A DNA stretch of 64,000 nucleotides from Streptococcus canis (GTDB lineage: Bacteria > Bacillota > Bacilli > Lactobacillales > Streptococcaceae), in NCBI RefSeq assembly GCF_900636575.1, contig NZ_LR134293.1, positions 2,020,745-2,084,744 of the forward strand. Reading direction: 5' to 3'. Below, in pieces: positions 9,832-17,208 of the stretch. The notes under the pieces were generated by a model. It did not search any database and had not been told where the DNA came from. It saw only the letters and a list, made by a program, of their open reading frames with translations. Numbering within the stretch: the stretch's first letter is position 1; each line of letters starts with the position of its first letter. The position numbers and the translations under genes were made by a program.

Positions 9832-11397
9832 CTATAAATCAATCCGAACACCATTTTTGAAGGTGAGGCTGATTTTCTTGCCCTCTTTAATATCCAATCG
9901 CTCAACACTAGTCTGCCAGAGTTCTTGATTGAAATCTGTAATGAGGTCTTCCTGCTGTTTGAGTTGTTGAATAAATCCATCAAGACTTAGCTGTTTACTT
10001 TTCTGCTCTTCTAAGGATGACGTAGCTTCCTGCAACTCTTTCTGCCTTTCTTGGTAGGCTGTTACTAGAGTATCGTACTGCTCTTGGTAAAGGTCTTGAT
10101 TCTGAGCCTTCCTTGCATTTCTATCAACCAAGTCTTCAATGTCTTGTCGAATAGTTTCAAGTTGCTGCTCCAAATCATCAATCTTGTTTTCAAGCGGTGA
10201 GGTGTCTTTTGCCAAGTCAATCAAGAGTTCTGTATTAGCGACAATCTCCTCTCGATTACTGAGGAGTTGGTTCATGGCTGATAGGAACCAACCTTTAATC
10301 TCTTCCTCCGTCACATGGGGAGTCTGACATTTATGCTCACCCTTATACTTGGCATTGCACTGGTAGATGGTTCGTTTGTACTTGCTGGTAGAGTGCCACA
10401 CCTTACTTCCAAAGGCTGACCCACAGTCACCGCAGAACAGTCGTCCTGTGAAGATGTTATTGGTTTGCCGTTTCTTTTCTAACTTATCCAATTCAACCTG
10501 AACCAAATCAAAGACTTCACGCTTGATAATGGCTTCATGGTTATTCTCCACATAATACTGTGGGAGTTCCCCTTCATTAGGTTTGGTGCTTTTGGTCAAG
10601 AAGTCCGTTGTAAAACTTTTCTGAAGGAGGGCATCCCCTTTGTATTTTTCATTCCGAAGCATACGCTTAACTGTACCGTAACTCCACTTCCTTTTTCCTT
10701 GTGGGGTTGGAATCCCTTGGGCAGTCAACTCCCTTGCGATTTTATTGGGGTTGTTGCCCAGTAAAACCTGATGGAAAATGTACCTCACGATTTTAGCTTC
10801 TTCTTGGTCAATTTCAAAACCACCCGTGTCACTTTTCTTGAAGCCTAAAACTTGGCTGTAGGAAAAGGTCACTTGCCCTTCAGCCAACTGACGTCGTCTG
10901 CCCCAAGTCACGTTCTCTGAAATGGAACGGCTCTCCTCTTGAGCAAGACTCGACATGATGGTAATCAGAAGCTCCCCTTTAGAATCAAAGGTCCAAATGT
11001 TCTCTTTTTCAAAATAGATTTCAACACCTGCTTCCTTGAGTTTGCGAACCGTTGAAAGGGAGTCCACCGTGTTTCTGGCAAATCGGCTGACTGACTTGGT
11101 TAAAATAAGGTCTACCTTTCCGTCAAGGGCATCTTCCACCATTTCTTGAAACCCAAGTCTCTTTTTGGTGTTTGTTCCAGAAATCCCTTCATCGGAATAC
11201 ATCTTGACAAATTCCCAATCTGAGCGACTGTTGATGTAGTCTGTATAGTATGTCATCTGAGCTTCGTAGGAAGTTGTCTGATCTTCATGGTCAGTGGATA
11301 CTCTGGCATAGCCTGCCACTCGTCGTTTGGTAAAGCTGGGCAGGTCAACCTTATGGGTGACCTGTTTGGCTGGTTCTATCGTGATAACTTTTTTCAT
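9832..11397 (-). CDS. Large serine recombinase (521 aa)
   Basis: An N-terminal resolvase domain contains the catalytic serine in GYARVSTDHEDQ, the SYEAQ stretch and DLILTKSVSRFARN. A recombinase domain (GIPTPQGKRKWSYGTVKRMLRNEKYKG), a zinc ribbon (CGDCGSAF ... CNAKYKGEHKC) and a C-terminal coiled coil (about 395-490) follow. Large serine recombinases integrate and excise phages and conjugative elements by a 2-bp staggered double-strand exchange through a phosphoserine. It lies 2 bp downstream of a second serine recombinase, so the pair is co-translated. Length and domain order are typical. Which of the two acts in integration, or whether both are needed, cannot be read. Confidence 0.93.
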   Translation of the reverse strand: MKKVITIEPAKQVTHKVDLPSFTKRRVAGYARVSTDHEDQTTSYEAQMTYYTDYINSRSDWEFVKMYSDEGISGTNTKKRLGFQEMVEDALDGKVDLILTKSVSRFARNTVDSLSTVRKLKEAGVEIYFEKENIWTFDSKGELLITIMSSLAQEESRSISENVTWGRRRQLAEGQVTFSYSQVLGFKKSDTGGFEIDQEEAKIVRYIFHQVLLGNNPNKIARELTAQGIPTPQGKRKWSYGTVKRMLRNEKYKGDALLQKSFTTDFLTKSTKPNEGELPQYYVENNHEAIIKREVFDLVQVELDKLEKKRQTNNIFTGRLFCGDCGSAFGSKVWHSTSKYKRTIYQCNAKYKGEHKCQTPHVTEEEIKGWFLSAMNQLLSNREEIVANTELLIDLAKDTSPLENKIDDLEQQLETIRQDIEDLVDRNARKAQNQDLYQEQYDTLVTAYQERQKELQEATSSLEEQKSKQLSLDGFIQQLKQQEDLITDFNQELWQTSVERLDIKEGKKISLTFKNGVRIDL

Positions 11398-11399
11398 GT

Positions 11400-12608
11400 C
11401 TACCGTCCTTTCTGAATGATGACGTGTTTTTCTTCTCCATTTCTATAGGTCGCTTTAGCTTCATTGGTCACGCTATTAAAAGAAATATGGTGAATGTCTT
11501 CTGTATTTATGCTCTCACCAAAGGCTTGAAAGAGCTGTTCTTCTGTAACGGTACGTCCTAGACAAGCCTCGACACCCTTGGCATCTCTTGTCCTGCAGTA
11601 ATACCTCACTCGCTTTTCCTGATTAGATTTGGTCTCCAAAGTTAAAATCATGTCTAAACCGCAGTGCTCACAATACACTTTGCCTTGTAACTTTGCTAGG
11701 GCATCATGCTTTGATACTCTCCTCCTAGCACGCCGCTTTTTCTCTTGATTGACCTGTTGGAAATACTCTGGTGTCACAATGGCTTCGTGGGCATTCTCAA
11801 CGATATACTTTGCCATCTGCCCATCGTTTGGAATAGAGCGACTGCCAAAATGATCTCGAAAGGTCTTCTGTAAAATAAGTCGTCCGCAGTAGGCTTCTTG
11901 GTCAAACATGTTATAAATAATTCGCTTAGTAAAGCGATTACCTAGCCTTGTTCGTTCTCCCCTATCATCAAGCCTTTTAGCTATTTTTGGGGCTGAAAGT
12001 CCTTCCATATACCATTCAAAGACCTGTCTGACAATTGAGGCTTCATGGGGTTCAATCACATACTCTTCGCCATTCCATCGATAGCCAAAGATGTCTTGGG
12101 GAATATAAGGTTTTCCATCTTCAAAGCGTTTCTTCACTCGCCATCTGATGTTTTGACTGATAGACTGTGATTCTTCTTGAGCCATGGAGGCAAGCAGGGT
12201 TAAAAGCAACTCCCCTTCAGCGGTTAGGGTGTCAATCTTCTCCTTTTCAAAGCGAACACTGATACCAAGTCGCTTCAGCTCACGAACAGTTTCCAAAAGC
12301 TCCACCGTATTTCGACCAAATCGTGAGATAGATTTGGTTAAAATAAGGTCTACCTTCCCCTTGCGACAATCTTCAAGTAACTGTTGAAAATCTCGTCTAT
12401 GAGCTTGACTACGGCCACTAATGGCTGAATCGCTGTAAACTCCCACATAGTCCCATTCAGGATTTGCCTGTATCATTTGGCTGTAGTAGCTGACTTGATT
12501 GGATAAGGACTGGAGTAAACTCGTATGCGAAACCCTAGTGTATGCGGCCACCTTTAACCTTTTGATGGTAGTTACCTTTTGGGCTTGTATCGTTTTGATT
12601 TGTTTCAT
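11400..12608 (-). CDS. Serine recombinase (402 aa)
   Basis: A resolvase domain with catalytic serine in AAYTRVSHTSLLQSL and DLILTKSISRFGRNTVELL, a recombinase domain (SAPKIAKRLDDRGERTRLGNRFTKRIIYNMF), and a zinc ribbon with CEHCGLDM and a CRTRDAKGVEAC second half. The C-terminus is short and lacks the long coiled coil of its downstream partner. The start has an AAAGGAGATGT ribosome site. It follows the small SHOCT gene and precedes the 521-aa recombinase, forming a four-gene minus-strand recombination operon. Tandem, non-identical serine recombinases recall ccrA/ccrB-type pairs, but assignment to that family is not claimed. Confidence 0.92.
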   Translation of the reverse strand: MKQIKTIQAQKVTTIKRLKVAAYTRVSHTSLLQSLSNQVSYYSQMIQANPEWDYVGVYSDSAISGRSQAHRRDFQQLLEDCRKGKVDLILTKSISRFGRNTVELLETVRELKRLGISVRFEKEKIDTLTAEGELLLTLLASMAQEESQSISQNIRWRVKKRFEDGKPYIPQDIFGYRWNGEEYVIEPHEASIVRQVFEWYMEGLSAPKIAKRLDDRGERTRLGNRFTKRIIYNMFDQEAYCGRLILQKTFRDHFGSRSIPNDGQMAKYIVENAHEAIVTPEYFQQVNQEKKRRARRRVSKHDALAKLQGKVYCEHCGLDMILTLETKSNQEKRVRYYCRTRDAKGVEACLGRTVTEEQLFQAFGESINTEDIHHISFNSVTNEAKATYRNGEEKHVIIQKGR

Positions 12609-12664
12609 TGATACATCTCCTTTCGCAACTATATATCACTCTAAAGCCCTTATTTATCAAGTTT

Positions 12665-12826
12665 TTAGGCAACTAATTGGCTCAGAAATGGCTCATATTT
12701 TTCGAGCATTTTTGCCTTAAATTCTTGGAAGACGGCTTCAGAAATCAGACCTTGAGACAGGAGCTGCTTGGCCTGTGCCATAGTCAGTTGGTAGGTAAGT
12801 TCTTGTTGAAAGTCTTGTTCTGTCAT
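12665..12826 (-). CDS. Small SHOCT-domain protein (53 aa)
   Basis: The ATG at 12826 overlaps the stop of the upstream HTH/zinc gene (ATGA), which indicates translational coupling. The 53-residue product (MTEQDFQQELTYQ... ending EPFLSQLVA) has the short C-terminal helical hairpin pattern of SHOCT domains (AKQLLSQGLISEAVFQEFKAK). Such small proteins often accompany serine recombinases in Gram-positive elements and may assist the recombinase or act as a directionality factor; that role is inference. Confidence 0.7.
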   Translation of the reverse strand: MTEQDFQQELTYQLTMAQAKQLLSQGLISEAVFQEFKAKMLEKYEPFLSQLVA

Positions 12827-13224
12827 TTCTTGTCTCCAAATCTAGCAGTCACATAGCACTTACGACTACAATATTTTCTCTTAGGATTAGCGTAGGAGGT
12901 AAACTCACCCCCACAAGCCAAACAGACATGCTCGGTATAGGTCTGTCGATTGACTTCCTCCAAATGGCTGTTCCACCAAGTTTGGCGACAGGACGTTCCA
13001 CAAAAGCGTTTCTTTTTCTTACCATCTATATGCGTCAAAACACGACCACAAGCATGACAATAATCTGGTAAAACATCATCTGTTTTCTCACCAGCCTTTA
13101 TCGCCTCACGACGACAAAATGACTTTATGGTGTTAGACGATAGACTGAGCTTTACGCCAATGGCTTTATAACCAAGTCCATGTTCTCGTAAATAACGAAT
13201 AGTTGCTTTTTGTTCTGGGATCAT
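12823..13224 (-). CDS. HTH plus double zinc-ribbon protein, phage regulator candidate
   Basis: 133 residues. The N-terminus is a sigma-region-4-like helix-turn-helix (EQKATIRYLREHGLGYKAIG, then LSLSSNTIKSFCRR). Two cysteine clusters follow: YCHACGRVL with KRFCGTSCRQTWW, and HVCLACGGEF with RKYCSRKCYVTARF. A clear paralogue is encoded at 36664-37119 (shared FGYGTIAQML-type HTH, FCxxSCRxxWW and SYANPxRKxC). It is the first gene of the recombinase operon, directly behind a bipartite promoter element shared with the early replication promoters, so a transcriptional role is likely. Its DNA target is unknown. Confidence 0.78.
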   Translation of the reverse strand: MIPEQKATIRYLREHGLGYKAIGVKLSLSSNTIKSFCRREAIKAGEKTDDVLPDYCHACGRVLTHIDGKKKKRFCGTSCRQTWWNSHLEEVNRQTYTEHVCLACGGEFTSYANPKRKYCSRKCYVTARFGDKK

Positions 13225-13239
13225 GACTTTCCTCCTTCT

Positions 13240-13272
13240 ATCTACTAGGTGACTAAAAGTGATATTTAGTCC
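13240..13272 (-). promoter_or_regulatory. Bipartite phage element, copy C (recombinase operon)
   Basis: Minus strand GGACTAAA, 15 bp, CCTAGTAGAT, ending 16 bp before the ATG at 13224 and just upstream of the AGAAGGAGG ribosome site. The same two boxes at exactly 15 bp occur at 44296-44328 and 44416-44448. Upstream (13275-13380) lie further partial repeats of the ACCTAG...GTAGAGA type. The 221 bp between 13225 and 13445 hold only this promoter region and the lysis terminator. Confidence 0.55.
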
Positions 13273-13404
13273 AAACTAAAGAAAACTTTTTCTCTACATG
13301 ACTAGGTAACTTTTAGAGGAGTTTTTCCGGTTTTTTGAAAAAAACTTCTCTCTACCTTCCTAAGTAAGTTTGAGGAGGAAAATTCCGCCATATGGAAAAA
13401 AAGA

Positions 13405-13437
13405 AAAAAGAAAAAGCCTGATGTTTCCACCAGGCTT
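13405..13437 (-). terminator. Terminator of the late/lysis operon
   Basis: Minus strand AAGCCTG, loop GTGGAAACAT, CAGGCTT followed by TTTCTTTTTTC. It starts 8 bp after the endolysin stop and separates the late operon from the recombinase operon. Confidence 0.85.
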
Positions 13438-13445
13438 GATAACTT

Positions 13446-14915
13446 TTATCCTAATCTGAACCAACCGATGACTTTTCCAAGTTTGACCGTGCCAGTCGCA
13501 TCATAGAGTGAGCCATCTGCCATCCAGACACGTTTTACTCGGCGAGTAATACCGCCTCCACCAATTTCCAATTGGTCATTGATACCATTCTTGTTGTGGT
13601 CAGTATAACCATCGACATTCTGTTCCACACCATCAATGCTTGTACCATCTGAGTCGGTAATACAAATGCCAATGTGGCCATAAGGGTGACTGTCTGTCTT
13701 AATGACATAGAAATCGCCAGCTTTAGGATTTACTCCCCAAGCATCCTTGATGACTGTAAAGCCATTGGCTTTTGCCTTGGTTAAGCAGTCAATGGCATTG
13801 GTGTAAGCCATATCCTTATCGGTCAACTCCTGTACAATCTTATCCACCAGACTGACGCATTGTCCGCCATAAGGGTTGGTAGGAACAGTCACCTTTTGCC
13901 CTACCTTAGACAGGGCAGATGCAACTGCACGTTGAGCAAGGCTTGTCCCCACTGCCTTGATGGAACTGGTTGCCTTATGGACTTTCAAGGTCTGCCCAAT
14001 CTTTAAAACATCCGTTTTCTTCAAGCCATTTAAGGCTAGAAGACTATCAACGGTTGTCCCAAATTTCCGAGAAATCTTCCAATAACTATCCCCTTTTTGA
14101 GCCGTGTAGGTCTGTTCAGAATGTCCAAGGCTTGTTCCCTCTACATCTTGCTCCAACACCCAAGAGGTAATCCCTTCAAGCAGGTAAGCTCTCTTACTCT
14201 GAGACTGCGTTACTCCTTTGACTTGGAGGATTTTGTAGGTGCGACCCTTGACCCAACTCGCCATCGCTTGACCCGTTTGGTAATGAGTCGCATGACCAAG
14301 CACACGAACACTATCCCCAACGTGATAAACAGGGCTGGTAGAAGAATGGGGCTGTCCTCCTTGCTTACTGGGGGTGGCAGAAACAACTGTCTTCACCTCC
14401 TCTTGGGTAATGGCAGATACGAGAGCTTTAGCCAGTTCTTCCTTCTTATTCTCAAAGATGGTCATGTCTTCTTCGTTATCGATAAAGGCAATCTCCACCA
14501 AGCGGTAGGAATATCCACGGTTCTTAGCTTCATTGGCATTATAAAGCCAATCCACCTTCTTAATCCCACGGTTTTGGAAGTGACGGCTCAGGACTGACAA
14601 AATAGCCAAATCCTCCTTATCTGCCGTCAAGGAGGATTGAATAAGAACTTCTGTCCCTCTTGCTGTACCATTGAAAGCATTGAAGTGAAGTTCGGTAATC
14701 GAGTCATAACCCTTACCTAAGCTACCAATACTGCGATAATCATAAACATTTTGATCAGTGATGTAGTCAATGCTTTTTCCACTGTACTTGGACATGAGTT
14801 TGACTAACTCACGAACTTTACCAGCTTCTGTAATGCCTCGTTTGCTATTCATTGCTCCTGGATCATAGGCAGTTCGTCCTTGCCCATGACCACAAATCAC
14901 TAGATGTTTTCCCAT
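13446..14915 (-). CDS. Endolysin: amidase, LysM and CHAP-type domains
   Basis: 489 residues. Residues 1-165 form an N-acetylmuramoyl-L-alanine amidase of the Amidase_3 type (ICGHGQGRTAYDPGA with the zinc histidine; ELHFNAFNG; VEIAFIDNEEDM). An SH3-like linker region follows (HVGDSVRVLGHATHYQTGQ), then a LysM domain (TYTAQKGDSYWKISRKFGTTV ... LALNGL), and a C-terminal CHAP-like domain (NPYGGQCVSLVDKI with catalytic cysteine; HPYGHIGIC with histidine). It cleaves host peptidoglycan at the end of the lytic cycle, released through the holin encoded 1 bp upstream. Two catalytic domains around wall-binding modules are common in streptococcal phages. Confidence 0.9.
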   Translation of the reverse strand: MGKHLVICGHGQGRTAYDPGAMNSKRGITEAGKVRELVKLMSKYSGKSIDYITDQNVYDYRSIGSLGKGYDSITELHFNAFNGTARGTEVLIQSSLTADKEDLAILSVLSRHFQNRGIKKVDWLYNANEAKNRGYSYRLVEIAFIDNEEDMTIFENKKEELAKALVSAITQEEVKTVVSATPSKQGGQPHSSTSPVYHVGDSVRVLGHATHYQTGQAMASWVKGRTYKILQVKGVTQSQSKRAYLLEGITSWVLEQDVEGTSLGHSEQTYTAQKGDSYWKISRKFGTTVDSLLALNGLKKTDVLKIGQTLKVHKATSSIKAVGTSLAQRAVASALSKVGQKVTVPTNPYGGQCVSLVDKIVQELTDKDMAYTNAIDCLTKAKANGFTVIKDAWGVNPKAGDFYVIKTDSHPYGHIGICITDSDGTSIDGVEQNVDGYTDHNKNGINDQLEIGGGGITRRVKRVWMADGSLYDATGTVKLGKVIGWFRLG

Positions 14916-14916
14916 A

Positions 14917-15321
14917 TCAGTCTCCTTCTTTTTCGTTGAATTGTTTTAAGATGGCTCGTAGTTTCTCAGGGATAGGCAAGCCAATCCGCACCGCATTTTC
15001 CAAAATACTCAAACCTTCATTGCTCAAGTAAAAGAAAATAACCATGGTGCGAATCGCTCCACCCTGCTTAATGATTTCAGTATCAATGAGGTGTCCCACG
15101 GATACCAAAAAGAGAATGGCAATCTTTTTAAAGATGCCTTTGAAACCAAGACCGCTTGATAAATTCTTCTCGACGATTGCCGCAAAGACTCCAGTCACAT
15201 AATCAATGATGAGAAAAATAAAAAGGGCATATAAGACCCCATCCACTTCTCCAAAAATCGAACCGATAAGTCCTCCGATTGCTGAAAAGAGAACCTTATT
15301 TGTTGCCAGTAATTCTTTCAT
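14917..15321 (-). CDS. Phage holin (Holin_4/TcdE-like)
   Basis: 134 residues with three to four hydrophobic segments (IGGLIGSIFGEVDGVLYALFIFLIIDYVTGVFAAIV; FKKIAILFLVSVGHLID; AIRTMVIFFYLSNEGLSIL) and a charged C-terminus (KLRAILKQFNEKEGD). The pattern DYVTGVFAAIVEKNLSSGLGFKGIFKKI is characteristic of the Holin_4/TcdE family. It forms membrane lesions that let the endolysin out, and is adjacent to the endolysin gene. Confidence 0.9.
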   Translation of the reverse strand: MKELLATNKVLFSAIGGLIGSIFGEVDGVLYALFIFLIIDYVTGVFAAIVEKNLSSGLGFKGIFKKIAILFLVSVGHLIDTEIIKQGGAIRTMVIFFYLSNEGLSILENAVRIGLPIPEKLRAILKQFNEKEGD

Positions 15322-15338
15322 AATGACGCTTTCCTTTC

Positions 15339-17196
15339 TTATGCTGTCCTACGCCAACGGTAAACCGTGACGTAAGGTTGTAAGTTATTGTGTGGCTTTC
15401 CGCCACCAGTATTTCCTGTGTTATTCCCTTGAGGGTAAAGGCTAGAGCTACCATCTGAAGAATGGTCACGACGAATTGCTCCTGAGCCGTTGTTAGCTGT
15501 CACATACTGAGCGTGTGAGTGAGACGGCATCTCATCAATGGTCAAGGTATGTGCCTTACTACCCCCTGACTTATTAACGCTATTAAACTCACTTTCATTC
15601 TCAGATACACCAACTAAGACCCGACCATTGCCAAATCGTTCCCAAGTCCCACCCATAATGGTGGCTGGACTGGTACTTGACGTGGACTCGTAAATGACGC
15701 CCACTGGGTAAAAGATATCAAGAAGTTTCTTATTCTTCATATAAATCTCACCATCAAAATAAGCAGGTAAACTCCCATCCACATCTAGCACTCCTCTTGT
15801 CCATGCTTTGCCTATCCCCATACCTGATGGACTTAAGCCGTAGACAACCTTTTTCTGGACCAATAGTAAATTCAAAGGTCGTGGAGTAAAAGAGGTCTGC
15901 GAGCGTTCCAATAATGGTGTAGGATTTCGTGGTATCATAGGCGCCACCTAAAATAGCTTGGAAATCTGTTTTTGTGTGTTCCGTTGTCGACGTCCAGTTG
16001 GCAGCACCACCAGCGTTTGTGACCTTCTGGCCACTTGTCAAATCAACCACTTCCCATGTCAAGGTTGCCTTGTTCTTTTGGACACTATTGATGGTTAAAG
16101 GGGCAATCTTAAGCTTTCGTGTCACCGTCACCTGATTCATACTAGAACCAGCACGAACCGCTGAGAATGAAAAGATAGGTTTGAAATACTCTAATAGGGT
16201 TATCTCTACTTCTTTTCGAGCACTTTGTCGCCCTCTCGAATCGGTCACATAGGCAGAGACCTTAGCGCGACCAATCCAGTTGATACCTCCCAAAAGACCG
16301 TTATGACTCGTTACCACATTAGGCAGTTGAACCCACTGATTATTCTCAAATTTAAAGACCTCTGCACGATAACCCGTCGAAGGAATGGTCGAACCGTAAA
16401 TACCTGCTCCTTGATTGAAGGTCACTTTAGGATTAGACACCAACTGGGCAAAACTTGTGCCAGTTAAAATCGTTTTTGCAGTGGCATGTGATTCTGAAAC
16501 AGAAATACTGCCCAAAGTTGGAACAACAGACGTCGGTAGGTTGAGGGTAATGGGAATTGTCATTGAGCCTATCGTCTTTCCACCATAGATAGTGGCTAGC
16601 GTTAAATGCCCATTACCTGAGGTGCTATTTGGTATTTGAGTTGCTAATTGAGAAATCGAAGGCGTCCAAGTTACAGAGGTCGCAATGCCTGATCCAATCG
16701 TGCCGCTTAGACTCCCAAAATGCCAGGTCATGTTATGGGTAAAATCACTACTGGCACGTTTAATCGTAATAGTTACGGCTTGTCCCATCATATTGCCTGA
16801 CACCGTGGCACTAGATGACCGTGGGATATCACTTAAGCGTAGCGTTTGTGACCCCGTATTTAAGGTGCCAGGCGACCAACCCCCAGAGCCTGAAAAAGTC
16901 GCTGAAAAACTGATGGTTTTGGAGCCATTGGAATCATGCGGTACAGTAATGGTCTTATCAATCAAGTGGAGGGAACTATGAGCCGTGTACATATCGGGTC
17001 GCCCTGACCAAGAAAGTGTCTGCCCATTGATGGACACACTCGCCCTACAGTCATACATCCCAAAGGTCGTATAACCATTCTTTAGCCAGAGTTGGACTCG
17101 GACAGTAGATGTATTGTCAGCGGTCGAAGTGCCTGTTTCTTCCACTCGCAAAAGTAGGGTATAGCCCCTATCATTATTTGAACCATAATCTGCCAT
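15339..17196 (-). pseudogene. DUF859-type phage minor structural/receptor-binding protein, frameshifted
   Basis: Two overlapping frames encode one protein of about 618 residues. The 5' frame (ATG 17196, running to 15754) holds a beta-rich tail-fibre region and reads in frame through FTIGPEK. At the A5 run (15850-15854) it leaves the expected frame; the downstream frame continues VVYGLSPSGMGIGKAWTRG and a tail-collar-like C-terminus (YPVGVIYES ... MGGTWERFGNGR ... HNNLQPYVTVYRWRRTA). The span of 1858 bp is one base more than a multiple of three, so one extra A explains it. It lies between the Tal-like gene and the holin, where receptor-binding proteins sit. Either a real inactivating or phase-variable indel, or a homopolymer sequencing error. 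Confidence 0.75.
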
Positions 17197-17208
17197 AAGG
17201 TCTCCTTT

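Noticed and set aside
9699-9983. Extended N-terminus of the second HAD hydrolase up to 9983
   Set aside because: The extension overlaps the recombinase gene end, lacks HAD similarity, and MIKLIATDMDGTFL at 9698 is the canonical start.
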